Shown: positions 1-5,719, counted from the first letter of the stretch. The stretch is DNA of 32,080 bases from Actinomycetes bacterium (GCA_021808665.1 JAKBBA010000005.1:1-32080), one strand, 5' to 3'. Made by a program: numbers and translations. Notes: a model not told the origin generated them from the sequence alone.

Positions 1-255
1 GAGCAGCTTCGACTAGCCGAGAAGCTGATTCGAGTGCACGCTCCGGAGCGGATCGGCCCGATACGTGACCTCGTTGGCCGGATAGCAAGCTTTCAGGTAT
101 GGGTTGAACAGCACAGAGGAACATTCCGAGGTGATGAGATCAGCACGGGCAGGGATCCGATGTTCCAGCTCTTATCCGATGCGAACGCCGAGCTGGAGGG
201 TCTAAGGGGCGCTCTTGATACACCGCAAGCGTCCGGTGCACGATGGGCTAGCTAG
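1..255 (+). CDS. C-terminal fragment of an unidentified protein
   Basis: The frame is open from the first base and ends at the stop at 253-255, so the gene begins upstream of the window; the GTG at 34 is an internal codon or a secondary start. The visible 84 residues are charged and look helical, with a closing stretch FQLLSDANAELEGLRGAL. A conserved-looking 'dP.f.ll..a...l..l' pattern near a protein end is also seen in P27-type phage terminase small subunits, but the match is too weak to name it. It lies at the left edge of the toxin-antitoxin island, so a phage or mobile-element origin would fit the context. This is inference only; the coding status is supported by the long open frame and the protein-like composition. 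Confidence 0.4.
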   Translation, partial: EQLRLAEKLIRVHAPERIGPIRDLVGRIASFQVWVEQHRGTFRGDEISTGRDPMFQLLSDANAELEGLRGALDTPQASGARWAS

Positions 256-521
256 GGGGCGCCGTCGAGACCGGTCACCGTTCTGTCGAGGACCGTGCGC
301 CCACAGGCGCTGTGACACACCCGTGACACAGCGGGCCGATGGAAGGTGACAACTGGCGAGATACACCAAAGACAACAAGCCGGGCACCCGTCGCCGATTT
401 CCTCGAAGGGCTGGTCAGGAAGGTGGCGCAGGCATCGATGCTCTACTGCGACGGTGCCGCTGGTCAGGCCGCCAAAATAGGCCGCCGAGCGGTGACCTCG
501 ATGGGGGGTGGGGCAAGTGAG
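256..521. other. Intergenic region without a recognisable gene
   Basis: I see no convincing gene here. A short open frame from 339 to 548 runs into the repeat at 522-541 and has no recognisable features. At 512-530 the bases GGGCAAG, tga, GCTTGTCCC form a small stem-loop that overlaps the repeat and could end transcription from the gene at the left edge. Confidence 0.3.
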
Positions 522-541
522 CTTGTCCCCCCTCCGACACC
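522..541 (+). repeat. Island repeat, copy A (partial)
   Basis: CTTGTCCCCCCTCCGACACC matches the right-hand third of the 52-bp repeat found at 1283-1334 and 4434-4485. The sequence after it (gctgaaccccc..., then tcatgccgccgaa) also matches the sequence after copy C, because the whole downstream HigBA segment is duplicated. The copy lies 58 bp beyond the 3' end of the HigBA operon. Confidence 0.55.
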
Positions 542-598
542 GAGCTGAACCCCCACGATCGCCGGCCTTCGTTCATGCCGCCGAATCTGCTCGGGTCC

Positions 599-877
599 TC
601 AGGCGACCGTCATCTCGACTCGGAGGTGGGCGGCGGCGAGCATGTTCACGAGGCTGTCGATGCTGAACAGGTCGATCTTGCCTCGCACCAGGTCGGAGAT
701 CCGTGGCTGGGTGACGCCGAAGAGCTTGGCTGCCGCCGACTGCGTGAGGTTCTCACGGCGGATGTACTCCGTGATCTCTCTGATCAGGGCCGCTCGGATG
801 CGCAGGTTCTCTGCCTCGGCGGGGGTGTTCTCGATGGCGTCCCAGACGCTGTCGTAGGTCTCGATGCTGTCTGTCAT
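599..877 (-). CDS. higA: HigA-type helix-turn-helix antitoxin
   Basis: This 92-residue protein is a small XRE-family DNA-binding protein of the HigA antitoxin type. A helix-turn-helix is visible at about residues 44-63 (LTQSAAAKLFGVTQPRISDL), followed by a short helix that fits the dimer interface. Such antitoxins bind and silence the partner toxin and repress their own operon. The ATG overlaps the toxin stop by 4 nt (ATGA), so the toxin is translated first and the two are coupled, the usual HigBA order. A second, dead copy at 4584-4905 has lost residues of about 31-69, including the helix-turn-helix, through an in-frame deletion. This copy itself looks intact. The family call is firm; the exact subgroup is not. 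Confidence 0.85.
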   Translation of the reverse strand: MTDSIETYDSVWDAIENTPAEAENLRIRAALIREITEYIRRENLTQSAAAKLFGVTQPRISDLVRGKIDLFSIDSLVNMLAAAHLRVEMTVA

Positions 878-1170
878 CGTTCGTTCCTGATCTCTCCGTA
901 TCGTTGTTTGGCCAGGTCCAGATCCGCTTTCGAGGTCTTCTGGGTCTTCTTCTGGAAGGCGTGCAGTACGTACACCGTCTCGTCGATAGTGGCGACGTAG
1001 AACACCCGGAAGGTTCCGTCCTTGTCTCTGACACGAATCTCGCGGCAGCCCGATCCGATCGAGGACATCGGCTTCCAGTCGTCGGGATCGAGACCGTGCT
1101 GTACCCGATCCAGTTGGTACCCGGCCCGGCGCCGGGCGTTCTCAGGGAACCGCCGGATGTCATCCAGCAC
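874..1170 (-). CDS. higB: HigB/Gp49-type RelE-fold toxin, N terminus frameshifted
   Basis: The product matches the phage-derived Gp49-like (HigB) branch of RelE-fold mRNA interferases: the block from RRFPENARRRAGYQLD, then DWKPMSSIG, REIRVRD, FRVFYVAT and the terminal HAFQKKTQKTS motif are all present. The open frame can start only at the GTG at 1168-1170, because a TAA precedes it. The family normally has about a dozen more residues at the N terminus. These are found in another frame: ATG at 1211-1213 reads MMGGSVEETHLYGVS and would join to LDDIRRFP if one base near 1166-1172 were removed. The promoter spacing also points to the ATG at 1213. So this is probably a toxin inactivated by a +1 frameshift, with the antitoxin kept. 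Translation from GTG 1170 would lack the first beta strand. Confidence 0.7.
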   Translation of the reverse strand: MLDDIRRFPENARRRAGYQLDRVQHGLDPDDWKPMSSIGSGCREIRVRDKDGTFRVFYVATIDETVYVLHAFQKKTQKTSKADLDLAKQRYGEIRNER

Positions 1171-1211
1171 TTACCCCATAGAGGTGAGTTTCTTCGACAC
1201 TCCCACCCATC

Positions 1212-1227
1212 ATACAAGATATTGTAT
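1212..1227 (-). promoter_or_regulatory. HigBA promoter and operator, leaderless layout
   Basis: ATACAA-GATA-TTGTAT is a perfect 6-bp inverted repeat and overlaps a -10 box TACAAT (1226-1221 on the - strand). Seven bases separate the -10 from ATG 1213, so the mRNA would start at or next to the start codon. The palindrome fits an autoregulatory HigA site. Confidence 0.6.
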
Positions 1228-1282
1228 GCGGCAGTTGACAGCGGTGACTCGACCGCCATCTCGCTATGTCAGCGACGCGAGA

Positions 1283-1334
1283 TCGAACACGGTCTCGGGT
1301 GTCGCAGATAGTCAAGTCCCCCCTCCGACACCAG
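1283..1334 (+). repeat. Island repeat, copy B (52 bp)
   Basis: It is identical to 4434-4485 at 49 of 52 positions. It contains CGAACAC, GTGTCG and CGACACC in alternating orientation, so two exclusive stem-loops can form (CGAACAC with GTGTCG, or GGTGTCG 1298-1304 with CGACACC 1326-1332). The last 21 bases (CAAGT, CCCCC, CTCCGAC, A, CCA) have the exact layout of a tRNA T-loop, T-stem, acceptor strand, discriminator and CCA, but no tRNA 5' half is present. It lies about 70 bp upstream of the HigBA start. Confidence 0.75.
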
Positions 1335-1472
1335 CCCTGAGCACACGGGCGGGAATGTTCCCCATCCCAGGGTGAGCACAAGCTCGACAGCAGCGACTAG
1401 AAGCGAAGCGGCGGGGGAGCCCCCGGCCGTTCTGTCGCGCCCATCCGTCCGTCGTGGCGGCGCCGGCCCGCC

Positions 1473-1899
1473 GGAGCACCCACCCCGGGCAGTGTGCTGG
1501 GCGATGTGGCCGTGGCGATCATTGACGGGACGGACTCGCGCAGCGAGCTGGGTTCGCTGCGCGAGAAGCCGGGTCTGTTCGGGCCGGTGGCGTCTACGCC
1601 CACCGCGTGGCGGGTGCTGGAGCGGGTCACAGAAGCGCATCTGGCGCTTTTGCGGGCGGGGCGGGCGGCGGCGAGGGCCGAGGCGTGGGCGGCGGCTGGG
1701 CCGAAGCGGTCGAAGGAGGCGGCACCATCCGCGAAGGCGCCTGGGTGGCCGAGATCACCGACCACCTGGACCTGTCCGCCTGGCCAGCCAGTTCACGGGT
1801 CATCGTCAGAGTCGAGCGGCCCCACCCCGGCGCCTAGCTATCGGTCTTCGACGGCGAATCCGGTTTGCGTCACACAGCGTTCATTTCCAGAAAACTACT
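1473..1899 (+). mobile_element. IS1380-family transposase remnant
   Basis: Two pieces of an IS1380-type transposase lie end to end in different frames. The first (about 1473-1700) reads GSVLGDVAVAII...LREKPGLFGPVASTPTAWRVL and corresponds to the N-terminal region of the family. The second (about 1722-1899) reads GAWVAEITDHLDLSAWPASS, RVIVRVERPHPGA, a TAG stop at 1835-1837, then LSVFDGESGLRHTAF, and matches a region well past the catalytic core. The DDE domain between them, normally some 250 residues, is missing, and the C-terminal end is also gone. The stop replaces the glutamine usually found in 'HPGAQL' (CAG to TAG). The element is dead; I could not find terminal inverted repeats. Confidence 0.75.
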
Positions 1900-1904
1900 T
1901 GCCC

Positions 1905-2516
1905 TAGTCTATGACGGGCTGCGAGACGGGGAAATCCGCTGCCTGGGTCGTGAGGCCGCTTGAGAAAGCTCGGACACAGCCAGGACGCGAGCTCGAGGAA
2001 CGCCGTGGCCCCCCTTGTGGCGTGGCCGTCCAATTTGAGTGAGCCCGTTCTGACTGTGGCCGGAACGCTCCATGCGAACGCTTCGCGAAGGAATGGCCGG
2101 TCGCCGAGCATCTCGGTCGCCTCGCTCAAGATGTTGAACAATGGTGAGGTCCGCCGTGCCCAACAAACCAGGACCGCCCGAGGAGCGGTCTAATCCCAGG
2201 GTGGCTGGCGACAACTGAACCACCGGGGCCGTCAATGCTCCCCCTCCGGGCGAGCCAGCCTTGACTGCCCCTCCAACCCGGTTGACGCGCGCCCCGACAC
2301 CCCACCCGCTCACCAAAGACGCCAACAACAAACGGACATCGACTCCGTCGAAGACTTTTGATCTCGAGCGCTTCTTCAGGAACGGCGTTCGGCGGGCTTT
2401 GCGTAGGAGTGCTGACCACCCTTGGCGGCCGGTGGCAGGTCCCGCTCCTACATGGAAGCAGTGGTGGGAAGCTACGACGTGGTGGGACAATCCTCGATCC
2501 TCCCACAGCAGTCGGG
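1905..2516. other. About 600 bp with no assignable gene
   Basis: Long open frames exist on the - strand (1909-2655 and 1881-2141), but they run across the IS remnant edge or the antitoxin gene and have no recognisable motif. The - strand stretch around 1960-2141 (MLGDRPFLREAFAW...ATRGATAFLELAS) looks somewhat protein-like and could be a gene fragment of unknown type. I see no RNA gene or clear repeat. Confidence 0.3.
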
Positions 2517-2522
2517 TACAGT
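2517..2522 (+). promoter_or_regulatory. -10 box of the AbrB/PIN operon, leaderless layout
   Basis: TACAGT is followed by 7 nt (AGCAGAC) and then the ATG at 2530. No Shine-Dalgarno sequence fits the ATG. This is the same geometry as at the other TA operons here. Confidence 0.5.
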
Positions 2523-2529
2523 AGCAGAC

Positions 2530-2811
2530 ATGGCAGACCGTGCGAGCTTCGCGACCGGGTACCGGCTGCGCTTCGACGCCAAGCGCCGCCCCACCTTCCC
2601 TCTCTCCCTCCTCGAGGATGCGGGCATTGACCCGAGTCATGAGGTCGTTGCCCATGTCGAGGGTCCGGGACGTGTTGTTCTGGAGGACCCGGTGGTGCTG
2701 CTTGCCGCATTCCAGGCTGAGGTCGCCCGAGAACTCGAGGAGACCGGGTACGCCGGTGACCTCGCCGACGAGCTGATCGCCGACCGGGCAGCCGAAGCGC
2801 TTTCCGACTGA
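2530..2811 (+). CDS. AbrB/SpoVT-type antitoxin (VapB-like)
   Basis: This 93-residue protein is probably the DNA-binding antitoxin of the PIN toxin that follows. The part YRLRFDAKRRPTFPLSLLED (residues 9-28) has the swapped-hairpin AbrB pattern, with the typical 'R.tlP..lle.aGi' run and a following hydrophobic strand (VVAHVEGPGRVVLED). The C-terminal third is acidic and helical (AEVARELEETGYAGDLADEL), as expected for a segment that wraps the toxin. I chose ATG 2530 rather than an earlier in-frame start at 2422 because the AbrB fold begins there and a -10 box lies just upstream. The gene is 4 bp from its partner, so the two form an operon. Confidence 0.75.
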   Translation: MADRASFATGYRLRFDAKRRPTFPLSLLEDAGIDPSHEVVAHVEGPGRVVLEDPVVLLAAFQAEVARELEETGYAGDLADELIADRAAEALSD

Positions 2812-2815
2812 CCGG

Positions 2816-3283
2816 ATGGGGGTCTTACCGCAAGGAGCGCTGCTCGCTGACGCGTCCTATCTTCTCGCCATCGCTCAGTCCAACGCTCAAGCGTCCCGGT
2901 TCATCTCAGCGCTATCGCGCACAAAAGTGACAGCGGTCAACCTCGGAGAGGTCATGTACAAGCTGGCGGAGCGCGCCCGGCGGCCACCACAGCAGGTCGC
3001 AGGGATGTTCGGCGCCCAGGGGGTCACGGTCGCACCATTCGAGCTGACAGCGGCAATGCACTTCGCAGATCTCAAGCGGATCGATGCCCTCAGCCGAGCG
3101 GAGCAGGAGAGACGTGGCACGGAGCGTGTGAAGTCGCTGTCACTGGGGGACATGTGCTGCCTGGCCCACGCTCTACAGCACGACCTCCCCGTGCTCACCG
3201 GAGACCAACATTGGTCAACCCTCGAGGCCCACGGCCTGACGCTAGAAATCTTCGACTTTCGTGACCCCGCCCTGACGGTGTAG
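2816..3283 (+). CDS. PIN-domain toxin (VapC-like ribonuclease)
   Basis: The 155-residue product is a PIN-domain protein. The four acidic residues of the metal site can be seen: D12 (LLADASYLLA), E45 (NLGEVMY), D112 (LSLGDMCCLAHAL) and D130 (VLTGDQHW). The spacing and the 'lslgDa.claha...lPvlTgD..w' block are typical of VapC toxins, Mg-dependent nucleases that cut tRNA or rRNA. It starts 4 bp after the AbrB-type antitoxin, so the pair should be co-expressed with the antitoxin first. Length is slightly above the usual 130-140 residues because of the linker around residues 90-106 (LSRAEQERRGTERVKS). The gene looks intact. Confidence 0.85.
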   Translation: MGVLPQGALLADASYLLAIAQSNAQASRFISALSRTKVTAVNLGEVMYKLAERARRPPQQVAGMFGAQGVTVAPFELTAAMHFADLKRIDALSRAEQERRGTERVKSLSLGDMCCLAHALQHDLPVLTGDQHWSTLEAHGLTLEIFDFRDPALTV

Positions 3284-3446
3284 GAATCGGCTCGTCACAG
3301 AACGGACGGCGACCACAACGGGACCGGAGCGGAACCAACGCACCGGATTCGGCCCGGACCTCTGATCGGACCGCCAGCGGAACCCCGTAGCAGGCCGCGT
3401 AAGACCACGTCTGTTTCGTCGAGCATCTCGGTGCAGGACCGGCCCA

Positions 3447-3722
3447 GGCGAGAACCACTTCGAGTTTGTTGTCTCCGATGTCCTTGACTGAGCGGGCGAG
3501 CGTGGTGATGCCCGAGTGCTTCAGGTGGAAGATGCCGTCCGCCGCCACGTCTTCGTCCTGAAGACTACTTTGGACTTCACGGTAGACACGCTTGGCAAGG
3601 TCGCCCCCTGCCCTCCGAGCGTTCGGTTCGAGACGTTCGGCAAGGTCTTTCGGGAAGGATCGGACCGAGACGTACATGACGTGCCTGACCACGGGGTGCT
3701 CCGTGGGGTACGGGTCCGGCAT
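3447..3722 (-). pseudogene. AIPR-like phage-resistance protein, N-terminal fragment
   Basis: The frame reads MPDPYP...VSVRSFPKDLAERLEPN, then RVYREVQSSLQDEDVA, then GIFHLKHSGITTLARSV and KDIGDNKLEVVLA. The order 'R.Y.evq.sL ... F...n.GIt.lA..V' resembles the start of AIPR (abortive infection phage resistance) proteins, which are several hundred residues long. After about 3447 the frame stays open to 3195 but the residues lose the pattern, and the expected continuation is absent. I read it as a truncated or frameshifted gene. It lies between two TA modules, which fits a defence island. The family link rests on memory of the pattern only; an unrelated conserved protein is possible. Confidence 0.35.
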
Positions 3723-3790
3723 CGGCCTCTGGCTACACCTCAACGTGACGCCGCAGTTCGTAGCCCTCACAGTTCGCTGACCGGCTCCGA

Positions 3791-3825
3791 AGTCGGGTCC
3801 CGACTAAGTATCAATCTGATACCAT
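3791..3825 (+). promoter_or_regulatory. Operator and -10 region of the RHH/Doc operon
   Basis: Two perfect inverted repeats lie next to each other: AGTCGGG-T-CCCGACT (3791-3805) and GTATCA-ATC-TGATAC (3808-3822). The second overlaps a -10 box TACCAT (3820-3825), and 6 nt later comes the GTG start at 3832. A ribbon-helix-helix antitoxin would be expected to bind such sites and repress its own operon. Confidence 0.55.
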
Positions 3826-3831
3826 TGTCCT

Positions 3832-4035
3832 GTGGCAATGACACTGCGGTTATCTGAGGCGGAGCAGGAGGCGCTCCAGAGACGGGCCGTTGCCGAGGGT
3901 ATATCCATGCAGGAAGCAGCCCGTCGGGCGGTCCGGGAGTACGTCGCCAGAGCCGAGCATCGAGACCGTGTTGCTCGATCCGCCGAGCGGGTGATGACTG
4001 CTCACGCTGAGGCGCTGGAGCGCCTTGGCCGCTGA
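3832..4035 (+). CDS. Ribbon-helix-helix antitoxin of the Doc toxin
   Basis: This 67-residue protein begins MAMTLRLSEAEQEALQRRA, a beta strand followed by a helix, then EGISMQEAARRAVREYVARA, the second helix of the CopG/Arc ribbon-helix-helix fold. The rest is a charged helix (RDRVARSAERVMTAHAEALE) likely to contact the toxin. It should neutralise the Doc protein encoded next and repress the operon through the palindromes just upstream. The GTG at 3832 lies 6 nt after the -10 box; the ATG at 3838 is an alternative start two codons later. The stop overlaps the toxin start by 11 nt, so translation is coupled. Intact. Confidence 0.8.
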   Translation: MAMTLRLSEAEQEALQRRAVAEGISMQEAARRAVREYVARAEHRDRVARSAERVMTAHAEALERLGR

Positions 4036-4417
4036 ACCCGGGGGCTTCGAATACCTCGACGTCGAGGATCTCGTAGCGTTGGCGGCGCGCCTCCTTGGTG
4101 CCCCGCCTCCGATTCGGGATCTGGGTCTGCTCGGGTCGGCTGCGGCGCGTCCTGCTGCCAGCGCCTTCGGTGAGGTTGCCTATCCGGACATCTGGCTAAA
4201 AGCAGCGGCCCTCCTGCAGTCTCTGGTGAAGAACCACCCTCTGGTCGACGGTGACAGGCGTCTTGCATGGCTCTCGACCGCGGTTTTCCTTGAGTTGAAT
4301 GGTATCGACGCCACCCGAGCCTCCAACGACGACGTCTACGACTTCGTGATGTCCGTGGCAGCCGGCGAGCTATCGGTGGAGGAGATCTCGGAAGGTCTGC
4401 GGCGGATCTTCGGATAG
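4025..4417 (+). CDS. doc: Doc-type Fic-fold toxin
   Basis: The 130-residue product has the length and motif of Doc (death on curing) toxins, Fic-fold kinases that phosphorylate EF-Tu and stop translation. The core helix reads KNHPLVDGDRRLAWLSTAVFL, with H71 as the expected catalytic base, D75 and R79. The canonical Doc motif has N-K at positions 77-78 (DGNKR); here it is D77-R78, which could weaken or alter nucleotide binding. The start is TTG at 4025 inside the antitoxin gene, chosen because the first residues (FEYLDVEDLVALA) match the family's 'yL...dll.ia' opening. It is followed after 16 bp by island repeat copy C. Confidence 0.82.
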   Translation: MAAEPGGFEYLDVEDLVALAARLLGAPPPIRDLGLLGSAAARPAASAFGEVAYPDIWLKAAALLQSLVKNHPLVDGDRRLAWLSTAVFLELNGIDATRASNDDVYDFVMSVAAGELSVEEISEGLRRIFG

Positions 4418-4433
4418 GCCTCAGGCCGCCCAG

Positions 4434-4485
4434 TCGAACACGGTCTCGCGTGTCGCAGATAGGCAAGTCCCCCTTCCGACACCAG
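4434..4485 (+). repeat. Island repeat, copy C (52 bp)
   Basis: It is identical to copy B (1283-1334) at 49 of 52 positions and lies 3151 bp from it in the same direction. It starts 16 bp after the doc stop. Downstream it continues as a diverged duplicate of the sequence after copy A, including the HigBA genes. The tRNA-3'-end-like tail is kept with one change (CCCCCT to CCCCTT). Confidence 0.75.
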
Positions 4486-4583
4486 TTTGAACCCCTACGA
4501 GTGCTCGCCTTTGCTCATGCCGCCGAAGAGGTTCGTGGGCATGCCGTCGCTTCAGCAGCAGCTCTGAGGATCTGCTCGGGTCC

Positions 4584-4905
4584 TCAGGCGACCTTCATAT
4601 CGACTCGGAGGTGGGCGGCAGCGAGCATGTTTACAAAGCTGTCGATGCTAACCAGGGCCGCTCGAATGTGGATGTTTCTCTGCGTCGGTGAAAGTGTTCT
4701 CTGTGGCGTCCCAGCCGGCGTCGTAGCTCTCGCTGCCACCAGTCAGCGTTCCCGATCTCTCCCTGTCGTTGTTTGGCCAGGTCCAGATCCGCTTTCGAGG
4801 TCCTCTGCGTCTACTTCTGGAAGGCTTGCAGCACGTACACTGTTTCGCCGATAGTGGGGACATACAACACCTGGAGGGTTCCGTCGTTGTCAGTCGCACT
4901 TCGAT
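4584..4905 (-). pseudogene. Decayed second copy of the HigBA operon
   Basis: This stretch aligns base by base with 599-1050. The antitoxin end (stop at 4584-4586), its first third, the gene overlap region and the C-terminal half of the toxin are all recognisable. The antitoxin has a clean 117-bp deletion (39 codons, about residues 31-69, with the helix-turn-helix). The junction is CAGG at 4653-4656; the intact copy has CAGG at 668-671 and again at 785-788, so the loss probably went through this 4-bp repeat. Several single-base changes then break the toxin frame, and its N-terminal half is missing where the MazF gene begins. It cannot make either protein. Confidence 0.85.
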
Positions 4906-4911
4906 GGTTTG

Positions 4912-5253
4912 TCAGAGGTTGAGAACCAGGCGAAGGCCGTCGTCGAGCGACCTGGATTCGAGAGCGGGCAGGTCCGCAACGTGGTCGATCAGTTGATCGC
5001 GATCGACTGTGAAGAGGGCTGTCACGTTGACTACTGAAGGTTTGGGCAACAGGTCATCTGGCAGCGTCACGTTCCCCGGCTCACGACTCAGTCGAGTGTT
5101 CGATGTGACTGCGGCGACGATCACTGTATGAATTCGAGAGCGGTTGAATCGGTCGGAAGAAACTACGACGGCTGGCCTGCGGTATCCCGGGGACGAACCA
5201 ACTGGATCGGCGAAGTCTGTCCACCAGATCTCTCCGCGTGCTACCACTCCCAA
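4912..5253 (-). CDS. mazF: MazF/PemK-type mRNA interferase toxin
   Basis: The 113-residue product has the MazF layout: RGEIWWTDFADPVGS, then PGYRRPAVVVSSDRFN, VIVAAVTSNTRL, PGNVTLP, and the late VDRDQLIDHV strand. R25/R26 in the first loop and T50-S51 fit the active-site positions of the family, which cuts RNA at short sequence motifs. The frame can start at TTG 5253 or GTG 5247; TTG overlaps the antitoxin gene by 13 nt, GTG by 7. Both are plausible and both keep the RGEIWW opening. It follows the ribbon-helix-helix antitoxin in one operon. The toxin looks intact, and its 3' end abuts the HigBA remnant. Confidence 0.88.
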   Translation of the reverse strand: MGVVARGEIWWTDFADPVGSSPGYRRPAVVVSSDRFNRSRIHTVIVAAVTSNTRLSREPGNVTLPDDLLPKPSVVNVTALFTVDRDQLIDHVADLPALESRSLDDGLRLVLNL

Positions 5254-5486
5254 CCCCCCGAGTCAATCATGCTGCGAGCCGCCCCCGATGATTCAGGCGC
5301 AGTCCGTTCCTTGGCGTGTTCGTCGGCTAGTTCGTTAAGTCGCTCGGTGACCGGGTCCGGGCCGATGTCTTGGAGGTACTTGGTGAGAGCTCGTGCGTAG
5401 AGCTGGGAGCGGTTTACGCCAAGCTGGCGGGCCGCCTGCTCAGCCCGCCGGTAAAGGTCATCCGGTAGGGACACCGCTGTCTTCAC
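5241..5486 (-). CDS. mazE: MazE-type ribbon-helix-helix antitoxin
   Basis: The protein opens with MKTAVSLPDDLYRRAEQAA and continues RQLGVNRSQLYARALTKYLQ, a standard ribbon-helix-helix DNA-binding domain, followed by an acidic tail (ERLNELADEHAKERTAPES) suited to binding MazF. I start it at the GTG 5486-5484 (81 residues): it gives the usual family opening and lies 6 nt after a good -10 box (TATACT). An earlier GTG at 5492 touches the -10 box directly and is unlikely. The gene overlaps mazF. Expression is probably controlled by the product itself through the tandem repeats in the promoter. Confidence 0.85.
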   Translation of the reverse strand: MKTAVSLPDDLYRRAEQAARQLGVNRSQLYARALTKYLQDIGPDPVTERLNELADEHAKERTAPESSGAARSMIDSGGWEW

Positions 5487-5492
5487 GCTCAC

Positions 5493-5512
5493 AGTATAAC
5501 TGGTATAACTGT
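5493..5512 (-). promoter_or_regulatory. MazEF promoter with tandem operator repeats
   Basis: On the + strand GTATAACTG occurs twice in tandem (5494-5502 and 5503-5511). On the - strand this contains the -10 box TATACT (5498-5493), 6 nt before the GTG at 5486. The repeats are good candidates for the antitoxin binding site. Confidence 0.6.
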
Positions 5513-5538
5513 CGGTCGGATAGTCCTGAATGGCCGAG

Positions 5539-5583
5539 GTCGCATACGGTTGCGCGTGTCGCAGGTGCGGACGTCCTCCCCCA
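5539..5583 (+). repeat. Island repeat, diverged copy D
   Basis: The 26 bases 5539-5564 match the left half of copy C at 22 positions (shared core CGCGTGTCGCAG). The right half is only loosely similar (gtcctccccc). It is in the same orientation as A, B and C and lies about 50 bp upstream of the mazE start, as copy B does for HigBA. Left and right of it I see no gene between 5513 and 5719. Confidence 0.5.
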
Positions 5584-5719
5584 TATAACGGGTCCTAATT
5601 CGGTCGCGCACCCTCGAACGGCATCGTTAATCACGGCAGCGCTGCGTTCCTTCCCGCCCGAGCCTCCCGGCCGGTCAGCCGCCGGTGTAGCAGCCGCTAT
5701 GAGCGCATAGGGTGCGGTC

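Noticed and set aside
753..1259. 168-residue open frame on the - strand across HigBA
   Set aside because: It is a different frame from both HigB and HigA, which have clear family motifs.
1909..2655. 248-residue open frame on the - strand
   Set aside because: It runs opposite the AbrB antitoxin start and has no family pattern; the + strand antitoxin explains the coding bias. Only its first part (to about 2141) might be a fragment.
522..5583. Integron with attC sites
   Set aside because: TA cassettes between repeats recall integrons, but the repeats lack the GTTRRRY core sites and no IntI-type integrase is visible.
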